Source: an uncultured Bacteroidales bacterium (GTDB lineage Bacteria; Bacteroidota; Bacteroidia; Bacteroidales; Paludibacteraceae). From it: a stretch of 64,000 nucleotides of DNA. The stretch covers positions 248,001 to 312,000 of the forward strand of contig CACZCR010000003.1 of the NCBI GenBank assembly GCA_902779705.1, read 5' to 3'. Positions 17,870 through 28,100 of this stretch are shown piece after piece. Each line of letters begins with the position of its first letter. Position 1 is the first letter of the stretch. The notes below the pieces were generated by a model that did no database searches, was not told where the DNA came from, and was given only the letters and a program-made list of their open reading frames with translations. The position numbers were made by a program, and so were the translations under genes.

Positions 17870-18406
17870 ATGGAGTTTCTACTAGACCGACATTCTTCAG
17901 CTGATGCACTCAAATCTTTTGAGTGTGGTGTCACGGAGATGGATCATTTTATCCATCATCACTTAGCAGAGTTCTTAGTTGACCACAAGAACCAGTTGTT
18001 TGTGGTACGTGATATGCAGGACGAGGTCGTTGCTATGTTCGTTCTTAGTGAAGGGTATTTCTTCGATGATAGTACATCATTTGAAGATATGCCTGCTTAT
18101 GGGAAACCTTTTGCAATACTAGATAAGGTTAGCGGGACAACGAAATTCACCAAGCGGTACTCTACAGTAGAGATAGAGTATCTGGCTGTTAGTAAGAAAT
18201 TGCGAGGAACGCGTATCGGGACATCAATAATACAATCAATTGCTAATTTAGCCAAGTCGCAAAGCACGCAATTTATAACAGTTGACGCTTATTGCACCTT
18301 GACTTATTCCGCAGTACCATTTTATCAAAAATGTAACTTTAAGATTTTAGAAAATCAAGATAGATCTTACGACACGGTTAGAATGTTGTATGTAGTGGAT
18401 CTTTAA
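17870..18406 (+). CDS. GNAT-family N-acetyltransferase
   Basis: 178 residues with the acetyl-CoA-binding motif A: the strand STVEIEYLAVSKKLRGTRIG includes the R-G-T-R-I-G pyrophosphate loop. Then come ITVDAYCTLTYSAVPFYQKC and the C-terminal strand. The opening (SFECGVTEMDHFIHHHL) resembles GNAT toxins such as TacT (which start with a C-G-x-x-x-L-D-x-x-L pattern), which acetylate aminoacyl-tRNA. The toxin role is an inference from that start and the coupled small ORF; acetylation of another substrate is equally possible. Confidence 0.8.
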   Translation: MEFLLDRHSSADALKSFECGVTEMDHFIHHHLAEFLVDHKNQLFVVRDMQDEVVAMFVLSEGYFFDDSTSFEDMPAYGKPFAILDKVSGTTKFTKRYSTVEIEYLAVSKKLRGTRIGTSIIQSIANLAKSQSTQFITVDAYCTLTYSAVPFYQKCNFKILENQDRSYDTVRMLYVVDL

Positions 18407-18407
18407 G

Positions 18408-19550
18408 TTACATCATTGCCTCAAATTGCTCCGTGAGGCGTGACCAGGCGTATTTGCCTTTCTCTTTCTTTAGGTATTTCGTAAAGGCCGGCTGACGATG
18501 GTTGAGATAGTAATCTACCAAGTCTGCCGCTATCGATTCGGCCGTCGGCTCACAAGCATAGCCCATTTTACCGTCGTGTACAATCTCACCCAAACCGCCT
18601 ACATTGGTCACCAACATCGGTTTCTCGAAATGAAAGGCCACCTGCGTCACGCCTGATTGAGTAGCGGTCTTATAAGGCTGTACAATCAAATCTGCCGCAC
18701 CAAAATATTTACGCAAATCCGCATCGGCGATAAACGCATTGTTCACCACGACACGTCCTTCCAGTCCATTCTCCTTGATCTGGCGGAGATACTTGTCTTC
18801 GTCTTCGTAGAACTCACCCGCAATGATCAGTTGCAGATTAGGCAGCTGGTCTTTGACCATTCCAAACGCATCGAGCAACAGGTCCAATCCCTTATATGCC
18901 CGCACCAGCCCAAAGAACAACATATAGTCTTTCTGCTCATCCAATCCCAAACTGCGGCAAGCCTCGTCTTTATCCATCCGCTCGCCATAATGATCATAGA
19001 TAGGATGCGGACTATAGGTCTTCGGCTTTCTACTTTCTACTTTCGACTTTCTACTTTCTACTTTATCAATATCCCGTACTACACTCTCGCTGAGTGCTAC
19101 AAAGCCATCTTGGCTCTTCACAAACGAGGGGGCAAACAACTTGTCCAGTACATTTGGCTCGTGGGGAATCATATTGTGCACCAGCGCCACACAACGGGTC
19201 TTACCGTTCCTGCGCGCGATACGCGATACTATACTATACGCGGGCGCGAAGAACGACATCCAATAACAGCAAATCAACATATCCGGTGCTGCTTGGCGAA
19301 CCTGATGACCCACAGTCACCCAGTTAACCGGGTTACAGGAGTTCAATGCCCGCTTGATGACCAGTCGCTCCGGCTGAGGCTCGTTGCTATACTGGGTCTT
19401 GCCGGGAAACAAGAACGACGGGTACTGCAGACTAAACGTCCAAATCTCTACCTGATGACCTTCGTCCATAAACTGACGAGCCAAACGTTCGTTGAACGTC
19501 GCCAGTCCGCCTCTATACGGCCACGCTGTACCTAAAACAATGATTTTCAT
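18408..19550 (-). CDS. Glycosyltransferase family 4-type protein
   Basis: 380 residues. The N-terminus MKIIVLGTAWPYRGGLATFN and the C-terminal domain with LFFGLVRAYKGLDLLLDAF and QSGVTQVAFHFEKPMLVTNVGG mark a GT-B retaining transferase of the GT4 type. The acceptor is unknown; surface glycan synthesis is likely. The linker between domains carries a 42-bp heptamer array read in frame as DKVESRKSKVESRK (about residues 160-175). It overlaps the ispD stop by 4 bp (ATGA), so the two are translationally coupled. Confidence 0.9.
   Translation of the reverse strand: MKIIVLGTAWPYRGGLATFNERLARQFMDEGHQVEIWTFSLQYPSFLFPGKTQYSNEPQPERLVIKRALNSCNPVNWVTVGHQVRQAAPDMLICCYWMSFFAPAYSIVSRIARRNGKTRCVALVHNMIPHEPNVLDKLFAPSFVKSQDGFVALSESVVRDIDKVESRKSKVESRKPKTYSPHPIYDHYGERMDKDEACRSLGLDEQKDYMLFFGLVRAYKGLDLLLDAFGMVKDQLPNLQLIIAGEFYEDEDKYLRQIKENGLEGRVVVNNAFIADADLRKYFGAADLIVQPYKTATQSGVTQVAFHFEKPMLVTNVGGLGEIVHDGKMGYACEPTAESIAADLVDYYLNHRQPAFTKYLKKEKGKYAWSRLTEQFEAMM
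19026..19067. repeat. Heptanucleotide repeat inside the glycosyltransferase gene
   Basis: Six units (ctttcta, ctttcta, ctttcga, ctttcta, ctttcta, ctttatc), 42 bp, read on the minus strand as a period-7-residue peptide (KVESRKS). Confidence 0.9.
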
Positions 19551-20251
19551 AGGTCTTCTTTGTACGTTATTTTCTTGTTCTTCTCCTCACCTTCTACAAT
19601 ATAAATCGGTTGCTCCGGCATCCATCGTTTGACGATACCACAATCATCTGTAGCCTCGATCAATCCGGCAGAAAGCGCACGTTGGTATGCCTCTTCTACT
19701 ACCTCTATACGAAATGCCTGAGGCGTCTGTGCCCGCATAAAACACTCACGCGGAGGAATACTATCGACCACTAACCGCTCACCGCTAACCCCTAACCGAT
19801 CCACCTGATAGATCGTATCCGTCACCTTAACCGCTACCGTCACCGCCTCGTTCTCCTCTAGCGCCTTAGCCACATCGGCTATAATCCGCTCGCTCACCCA
19901 CGGCCGTGCTGCATCGTGAAACCATAGGTTGATCCGCTCACCACTAACCACTAACCGATCACCGTTGAAGGCTTCAATAGCCTTCCACGACGACTCCCAG
20001 CGCTCTTTGCCTCCGGCCAAGACCTTCTTTACTTTGGTCCAGCCGTTCGCCTGACATAGCCCCTCCGCCTCGTTGATCCAATCAGGATGCATCACGATGG
20101 CGATCTCGTCTATACATGACGCCCGCTCAAACGCATCGACCGAGTGCTCCAATATAGAACGCCCGTCCGATAATGGTAACAGCTGCTTAGGCCGATCGCC
20201 GCCCAGGCGACTACCGGAGCCTCCGGCTAATATAATAGCTATATGTCTCAT
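19547..20251 (-). CDS. ispD: 2-C-methyl-D-erythritol 4-phosphate cytidylyltransferase
   Basis: Third step of the MEP isoprenoid pathway, CTP-dependent. The N-terminal nucleotide-binding loop is ILAGGSGSRLGGDRPKQLLP, with WFHDAARPWVSERII in the middle and PPRECFMRAQTPQAFRIEVV, all family-typical. Total length 234 is normal. Two surface positions carry heptamer-derived peptides: GDRLVVSGERINL and VDRLGVSGERLVV (see repeats). It is coupled to the downstream glycosyltransferase by a 4-bp overlap. ispH, the last MEP enzyme, is also in this window. Confidence 0.93.
   Translation of the reverse strand: MRHIAIILAGGSGSRLGGDRPKQLLPLSDGRSILEHSVDAFERASCIDEIAIVMHPDWINEAEGLCQANGWTKVKKVLAGGKERWESSWKAIEAFNGDRLVVSGERINLWFHDAARPWVSERIIADVAKALEENEAVTVAVKVTDTIYQVDRLGVSGERLVVDSIPPRECFMRAQTPQAFRIEVVEEAYQRALSAGLIEATDDCGIVKRWMPEQPIYIVEGEEKNKKITYKEDL
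19771..19798. repeat. Heptanucleotide repeat in ispD, site 1
   Basis: Four units (ctaaccg, ctcaccg, ctaaccc, ctaaccg) that encode RLGVSGERLVV on the minus strand. Confidence 0.85.
19937..19964. repeat. Heptanucleotide repeat in ispD, site 2
   Basis: Four units (ctcacca, ctaacca, ctaaccg, atcaccg) that encode GDRLVVSGER on the minus strand. It has the same unit family as site 1, 166 bp away in the same gene. Confidence 0.85.
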
Positions 20252-20322
20252 ATGCTAAGAATCGCTTATAAGTCCGACCCGTTAGTCTCTCGTTAGTCTG
20301 ATTTTGACTATATAGGTGTCGC

Positions 20323-21336
20323 TCAGAACGCTTTCCAACCCTGTGCTTGCAGCGGTAGTTCTTCGCCGTTTCGGCCTACCAGTTGGCAGCCATACTCCGG
20401 CTTAGTGATATGACCGATCAGATAGACATCTTCAATGGGTACGAGTTTCTCATAATCCTTGATGTCACAGGTGAACAAGAGCTCATAGTCTTCGCCTCCG
20501 TTCAAGGCACAAGTGACGATATTCAGATTCATCTCCTCGGCCAGCGCAGCTGCCTGGTAATCAATCGGTAACTTGTCCTCATAGACGGCACAACCTACGT
20601 TCGATTGACTGCATATATGTTTCAACTCTGACGACAGTCCGTCCGATACGTCCATCATAGCGGTCGGCTTGATGCCTGCCTCCCGGAGACGAGCGATGAT
20701 ATCACGTCTTGCCTCCGGCTTCAACTGCCGCTCCAGCAGGTACTCTTTGCCTTCAAAATCCGGCTTTGCCGAGTTGGCAATCCGCTCGCGCTCCAATAGC
20801 TGCAAACCCATGTATGCCGTGCCCAGATTGCCTGTCACACAGATCAGGTCGTTCTCCTTAGCGCCGTTACGATAGACTATCTCATCCTCTTTGGCTGTAC
20901 CCAGACAAGTGATCGAGATGGTCAATCCCGTCATCGACGAGCAGGTGTCGCCGCCTACCAGGTCCACGCCATACCGCTCGCAAGCCAAGCGTATACCTGA
21001 GTACAAAGCCTCCAGATCCTCTACCGAGAAACGCTTGCTGATACCCAAGCTAACCGTCATCTGCGTCGGTGTACCGTTCATGGCGTAGATATCCGACAGA
21101 TTGACCACCGCAGCCTTATAGCCCAAGTGCTTGAGCGGCACATACTCCAGGTTAAAATGAATGCCCTCCAACAACATATCTGTGGTCATCAACACCTTCG
21201 ACTCGCCGCCAAAATCCATTACAGCGCAGTCATCACCTACACCTTTCTTGGTGCTCGGTTGAACATGCTTCAAATCCTTGGTCAGATGTTTGATCAGGCC
21301 AAACTCTCCATATTCCGAAATTTCAGTTCTTGCCAT
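20323..21336 (-). CDS. thiL: Thiamine-monophosphate kinase
   Basis: Phosphorylates thiamine monophosphate to the diphosphate cofactor. Seen: FGLIKHLTK, GVGDDCAVMD (N-terminal ATP/Mg loop), TTDMLLEGIHF, YKAAVVNLSDIYAMNGTP, VDLVGGDTCSS, MMDVSDGLSSELKHI, NGGEDYELLFT. All are PurM/ThiL-superfamily motifs. The 337 residues match the family. A TAATTTTG box at 21356-21363 (minus) could be its -7 element, but the matching -33 box is poor. No TPP riboswitch is visible upstream. Confidence 0.95.
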   Translation of the reverse strand: MARTEISEYGEFGLIKHLTKDLKHVQPSTKKGVGDDCAVMDFGGESKVLMTTDMLLEGIHFNLEYVPLKHLGYKAAVVNLSDIYAMNGTPTQMTVSLGISKRFSVEDLEALYSGIRLACERYGVDLVGGDTCSSMTGLTISITCLGTAKEDEIVYRNGAKENDLICVTGNLGTAYMGLQLLERERIANSAKPDFEGKEYLLERQLKPEARRDIIARLREAGIKPTAMMDVSDGLSSELKHICSQSNVGCAVYEDKLPIDYQAAALAEEMNLNIVTCALNGGEDYELLFTCDIKDYEKLVPIEDVYLIGHITKPEYGCQLVGRNGEELPLQAQGWKAF

Positions 21337-21454
21337 AATATCCTAATTTTGTGCACAAAATTACTAAAAATCCACGAAAACCGAAAACACAAAGCCCTTA
21401 GGTCACTGTTTTTTATTAAAAAAGTACACTTTTGTTACAAAAAGCGCGCGTGTG

Positions 21455-21486
21455 CTTGCGTATGTGAAAAAAAAGTTGTACCTTTG
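21455..21486 (+). promoter_or_regulatory. Promoter of ruvA-sprA
   Basis: -33 CTTG (21455-21458) extended as CTTGCGTATGTG, 20 nt, -7 TACCTTTG (21479-21486). Confidence 0.85.
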
Positions 21487-21526
21487 CACGCTAATTATGC
21501 GGTAAAAACCCAAACTACAAGGCTGT

Positions 21527-22135
21527 ATGATCGAATATATCAAAGGCATATTGACGGATTTGAATCCCATGGAGGCTGTCGTTGAGGCGGCCGGAGTAGG
21601 TTATGGTATCGCTATCACCCTGCCTACCTATTCTGCTCTGGTGGGTAGCGAATCCCAAGAGGTAAAGCTGTTTATCACCGAAATCATACGTGAGGATACC
21701 CACGAGGTGTACGGCTTTACGGCACGTACCGAACGACAGCTCTTTGAGTTGCTGATGACCGTCAGCGGAGTAGGTGCAGCCACAGCCCGCATGATCATGT
21801 CGGCCTTCACCGCCGAAGAGCTGCGCATGTTGATTGCCACAGGCAACTCCAAGGCGATGTCCAAAGTCAAAGGACTGGGGCCCAAGACCGCACAGCGTAT
21901 CATAGTCGACCTCAAGGACAAAGCTATCAAACTGGATATGGGAGGCGATCCTACCGAACTGCCGATGGACTTCGGTCAACCGGAGGATAGCGGCGTCAAA
22001 GTGGAAGCTGTCAGCGCCCTGACGATGTTGGGATTTGCTACGGCAGCCAGCTCCAAAGCTGTGGACAAGATACTCAAAGCCGATCCTACCAAGACCGTGG
22101 AGACTGTTATTCGAGAAGCACTCAAGATGCTATAA
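21527..22135 (+). CDS. ruvA: Holliday junction branch migration protein RuvA
   Basis: 202 residues. The N-terminal OB domain is MIEYIKGILTDLNPMEAVVE. Two helix-hairpin-helix motifs follow (TVSGVGAATARMIM at about 83-96 and VKGLGPKTAQRIIVDLKDK at about 118-136), and then the C-terminal three-helix domain that contacts RuvB (EAVSALTMLGFATAASSKAV). It tetramerises on Holliday junctions and loads RuvB. It is followed 15 bp later by sprA, an adjacency I recall as common in Bacteroidetes. Confidence 0.97.
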   Translation: MIEYIKGILTDLNPMEAVVEAAGVGYGIAITLPTYSALVGSESQEVKLFITEIIREDTHEVYGFTARTERQLFELLMTVSGVGAATARMIMSAFTAEELRMLIATGNSKAMSKVKGLGPKTAQRIIVDLKDKAIKLDMGGDPTELPMDFGQPEDSGVKVEAVSALTMLGFATAASSKAVDKILKADPTKTVETVIREALKML

Positions 22136-22150
22136 ACCTATATCGCTATT

Positions 22151-25100
22151 TTGCAAACTCGATTCCTATACATAGTACTGCTTGCGTTGCTGCCCATGAT
22201 GGTAGCACAGCCGCTCTACGCCCAAACCAAACCTAAGACACTCAAGGAGTTGGTGGCCGAAGAGAAAGCCAAAAAGGAAGCCGAGAAAGCAGAAAAAGCC
22301 AAGCAGGAAGCGGCCAAAGCGGCACCCAAGACTTCGCAGCCTACGGCTGACGCTGCCGATCCGGGTACAGCCAACGCCGACCCGGTCGATCTGTCTGCTC
22401 CGTCCGATAGCGGTATCTGGGCACCGACACAAGTGCAACCGCTCGGCGCGCTCAACTATGACCAGCTGGCCGGACCCAAGAGCAGCCTCGATCTCAAGAC
22501 ACCGGACAACATCAAGACCGAAGTGGAGTACGACCTCGCTTCGGGGATGTATATACTGCATACCAAACTGGGGGATATCGACATCACAACCCCATACATG
22601 ATGACGGCCGACGAGTATAAAGCCTATACCGAGCGGCAGTTGATGCAGCAGTATTGGCAAAAGAAAATCGGTGAGGTGGAGCATAACAACGAGAAGAAGT
22701 TCGACATCACCGACATGAAATTTAATATCGGTCCCGCCGACAAAGTGTTCGGACCGGGTGGTGTGCAACTCAAGATGCAAGGTAGCGCCGAGTTGCTCTT
22801 CGGATTCAAGCATCAGTACATCGCCAACCCCTCACTCACCGAGCGGGCAAGGAATAACAATATCTTCGATTTTGACGAGAAAATACAGGCATCGGTCAAT
22901 GGTAAAGTGGGCGAGAAAATCAATTTCAACCTCAACTACAACACCGAGGCCAGTTTCTCCTTTGACCAGCAGAACCTCAAGCTCAACTACAAGGGACACG
23001 AAGACGATATCATCCAGTCCATCGAGGCAGGAAATGTGACGATGGATCTGAACTCGTCGCTTATCCGTGGTAGCCAAGCCTTGTTTGGTATCAAGACCAA
23101 CCTCAAGTTCGGCAAGTTGCGCATCCAAGCCTTGATCAGCCAGCAGAACTCGGAGAGTCAGTCGGTCAGCTCCAAAGGTGGCGCCCAGATGTCTAAGTTC
23201 GATATCGCCGGTGACAGCTACGACGAGAACCGACACTTCTTCCTCTCCCACTTCTTCCGCGACAAGTACGAGAGCGCAATGCAGTCGGTACCTTACGTTG
23301 CCTCCGGCGTCACGATCAACAAAGTGGAGGTATGGATCACCAACCGCAAAGGTAACTACGAGCAAGCACGTAACATCGTCGCTTTCACCGACCTTGGTGA
23401 GCAGAAACGACACCTCCAGAACGAAGCATGGGGAGGCAACGATGTTGTAGCGCCGGAGAACACCTCCAACGGCCTCTATGCCGCAGTCAAGACCACACCT
23501 TTCCGAGATATCCAGCAGACCAGCTCTGCCCTCGAAGGATTCAATGGTATGGAGGGGAGTATCGACTACGAGAAAGTGGAATCAGCACGATTGCTCAACT
23601 CCAGCGAGTATACACTCAACTCGGCCCTGGGATACATCTCGCTCAAACAAGCCCTCAATCAGGACGAGGTACTGGCTGTGGCGTACGAATATACCTACAA
23701 TGGCAAGGTGTACCAAGTCGGTGAGTTCTCTACCGATGGTAGCGAAGACCTGCGTGCCCCTAATGCCTTGGCGCTTAAGCTGCTCAAATCGACCAATAAT
23801 GCCCCCGACAAAAAAGGTCGCGGTACTTGGGACCTGATGATGAAGAACATCTACTCGCTCGGAGCTACCAGCGTCAACAGCGATAAGTTTGAGCTCTATG
23901 TCATGTATCGCAACGACTCGGTCGGAACTGAGATGCAGTATCTCAACGAAGGCGATATCAAAGGCAAACAGCTGCTCAGGGTCATGAACCTTGACCGACT
24001 GGACTCGAAGAACAACCAATCACCGGACGGTAAGTTCGACTTTGTCGAAGGACTGACCGTCTATGCCTCCAACGGACGAATCATCTTCCCCGTGCTGGAG
24101 CCGTTTGGTAGCCACCTGGCAGCCCAACTGGGCAACGATGCACGATTGGTCAATAAGTACTGCTTCCAGGAACTCTACGACTCGACCCTGGTCATCGCAC
24201 AAGAGATGAGCGAGAAGAACAAGTTCCACCTGACCGGTAAATACAAAGGTACCAATGGCAGCGAGATACGTCTCGGCGCAATGAACGTGCCACGCGGAAG
24301 TGTGACCGTCACCGCCGGAGGTGCCAAACTGATTGAGAACGTCGACTATACCGTGGACTATGTCATGGGAACCGTCACCATCCTCAACCAGTCCATCCTC
24401 GAGAGTGGAACGAATGTCGATGTCAAACTGGAGAACCAGAGCACCTTCTCGCTGCAGCGTAAGTCGCTGTTTGGCGCGCACATCGAATATCAGTTCACCA
24501 AGGACTTTATGCTCGGCGGTACAATCATGCACCTGCGTGAACGACCCCTGACCACCAAGGTCAACACCGGCTCAGAGCCGTTGGCTAACACTATCTGGGG
24601 AGTCAACGGATCCTATAAGACTGAGATGCAGTGGTTGACCAATGCTATCGACAAGATACCTTGGATCACCGCGACTGCGCCCAGTACGTTCCAGATCAAT
24701 GCCGAGTTCGCACATATGATACCCGGTCATACCAACGATGTGGGGGCAGTTGGTACGGCCTACATAGACGACTTTGAGAGTACGACTACCAATATCGATG
24801 TGCACTATCCCAGCTATTGGTTCCTGGCTTCTACGCCTACACCTTTTGCCGAGTCCAAGGACATCAACCAGACCTCGTACAACAAGAACCGTGCGTTGCT
24901 GTCTTGGTACACCGTCGATCCTATCTTCGGCTACCCGCAGACCAATACGCCGGCACATATACGCAACGATGTAGCCGCCCTCAGCGACCACCGTACGCGT
25001 ATCGTCTATGAGCAAGAGATCTACCCCAACAAGGAGCAACCTGCTAACCAAGACACCAAACTGGCGATACTCAACCTCTCCTACTATCCGCAAGAGAGAG

Positions 25101-28100
25101 GACAATACAATGTCAGCGCATCGGAGATCAACAACCAAGGCCAACTCACCAACCCACGTCAGCGTTGGGGAGGTATGATGCGTCGACTGGACAACACCGA
25201 CTTCGAGCGTGCTAACATCGAGTATATCGAGTTCTGGCTGATGGATCCGGCCCTGACCAACCCCGAAGGCTATGACGGTGAGTTGTACATCAACCTTGGT
25301 GACGTAAGCGAGGACATCTTGCGTGACGGTAAGAAGTCCTTTGAGCACGGACTACCCGTTTCGGACCAAGATGTAGGACGTGTCGATTCGACCATCTGGG
25401 GCTACGTGCCGCGTACCACCAGTACCGTTACCGCTTTCTCCAACGAAGCCGGATCACGCCCCAAACAAGACGTCGGACTCAACGGATTGAGTACCACCCA
25501 AGAGTTGGGGTGGGGTATATACCGCGACTATGTGCGTGACCTGCGTGCAAAAGTCGATGCGTCGGTGCTCTCCCAATGGGAGGACGACCCCTTCTCGCCG
25601 CTCAACGACCCCGCCGGTGATAACTTCCACTACTATCGTGGCTCGGACTATGACGAGCAGGAAGTGCCCATCCTGGCTCGATACAAACACTTCAACGGTA
25701 CCGAAGGCAACTCGCCCGATACCGAATCGCAAACCGAGAACTACGGTACCGCCTCTACCCTCCAGCCGGATATAGAGGATATCAACAACGATAACACCCT
25801 CAACGAGTACGAGAAATACTTCCAGTACAAAGTGATCCTCCGTCCCGACATGATGGAGGTGGGACGCCAACATATAACAGAGAAGAAAGTGGCCAAAGTG
25901 ACCCTGCGTAACGGCGAGACACAAGAGGTCACCTGGTACCAGTTCAAGATACCTCTCAAAGGCGACAGTAGTGATGTCAAGACCTTTGGCTCGATACGCA
26001 ACTTCAAGTCCGTACGATTCATGCGTATGTACCTCACCGGCTTCGAACACGAGACACACCTCCGCTTTGCGACCATGGATCTGGTACGCGGCGAGTGGCG
26101 TCAATACACCAAGGACCTCTATCCTATCGGTACGACCGTCAATACCGGCGCGGCGATGAACGTACAGACTGTTAACATCGAGGAGAATAGTACCCGTACA
26201 CCGGTCAACTACGTGCTGCCTCCGGGCGTGAGCCGCCAGACTGATCCCGGTCAAGCACAACTCATCGAACAGAATGAGCAGGCCATGGTATTGCGCGTAC
26301 ACAACCTCAGCCCGCATGATGCACGAGCCGTGTATAAGAACACCGGCTATGACATGCGTCAATACAAGAACTTCCAGATGTTCGTTCATGCCGAGCAAAT
26401 GGAAGCTCTCGATCCCGACCTCAAGGACGGTGACCTGAGCTGCTTCGTACGCCTCGGTACGGACCTGAAGAACAACTACTACGAATACGAGATCCCACTG
26501 CACCTTACTGCGCCGGGACAATATAACAACAACAACGAGCGCGATCGAATGACCGTTTGGCCTGAGGAGAACATGTTCGACTTCCCGTTCTCGGTGCTGA
26601 CCAACGCCAAGACCTCGCGCAACAAGGCCAAACGTGCCGGCAACGAAGGGGTGTCTAATACCATCCCGTACGTCATCTATGATGATGACTCGGGCAAACC
26701 GCAGAACAAGATCACCGTCATGGGTAACCCGACCCTCGAAGATGTCGAGACCATCATGATCGGTATCCGCAACACCGGCCGTGCCGACCATACGGCCGAG
26801 GTGTGGGTCAATGAGATGCGACTCAGCCAGTTCAACGAACAAGGCGGTGTGGCCGCTTTGGCCAACGCATCGCTGGCCATCAGCGACATCGCACAGGTCA
26901 ACGTAGCCGGGCGCCTCGAGACCGCCGGATACGGATCGATAGAAGCCAACGTCTTGGGCCGCAACCTGGACAACTTCTACCAGCTGTCTGTATCAGCCGC
27001 TCTGGAAGCCGGACGACTTTTCCCTGAGAAAGCTAAGTTCCAGATACCGCTCTACGTGGCCTATACCAACGAGACACGCTCACCGGACTATGACCCGCTT
27101 GATACGGATATCAAACTCAAGGAGACACTCGAGACCTACGAAACCAAAGAGCAACGTGACTCCGTCAAGCAGATGGCCAACACCGTTCAAGAGTCCACCT
27201 CGTTCTCGGTGACCAACATGAAGCTCAATATCAAGTCCAAGAAAAAGGACATGTTTTACGATCCGGCCAACTTCACTGTTTCGGCGTCGTACAACAAACA
27301 GAGCGAACATACACCCGAGCTGGAGACCAATGTCACAACTGACCAGAAAGGATCATTCACTTATGCCTATAACTTCAACCCCAAACCTTGGGAACCGTTT
27401 AAGAAAGTGCAGAAAGTGCAAAAAGTGAAACTGCTGAGCGAATTCAATATATACTATCTGCCGCAGTCCTGGTCCTTCTCGACCAACATGCACCGTACCT
27501 TCTCACACATGAAGATGCGAGACTTGACCGCGGACGCCTCCAGCACGATGGAGCCGACCTTCAGCAAGGACTTCACGTGGGACAGACATGTCGACTTTAA
27601 GTACGACCTGACCAAGAACATGAAGTTCTCCTTCCAGTCGGCTATGAACGCTATCATTGACGAAGGAACCTACACCCCAGAGGTGCTCAAAGGACAGTAC
27701 TTCGATGCCGAGTTCAACCAAAACCAGTACGAGGCATGGAAAGATACTATCCAGCGTTCACTCGCCAAATGGGGTTCGCCATACACCTATCAACAGGTGT
27801 TCACCGCCAGCTGGAACGTGCCGTTCAACCGTATACCGTACGTCGAGGCCTTGAGCGCTAATGCATCCTACAACGCCAACTACAACTGGTCGCGTACAGC
27901 TTCTACCAAGTCGGACAACGATCTGGGTAACACTGTCTCGTCGCTCCAGTCATGGCAAGTGGACGGAGGACTGAACTTCGAGACCTGGTGGAACAAGTCT
28001 AAGTACTGGAAACAGATGACCCAGCGCTACTCGGGACGAGGTACTGCCAGACGGGGATTCAAGCCGCGTACGTATACTCAGACCTTAGCGTTTGAGACCG

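Noticed and set aside
25454..26842. 462-codon frame antisense to sprA
   Set aside because: sprA is the real gene, with a continuous family-like sequence. The antisense product has no family features and no promoter.
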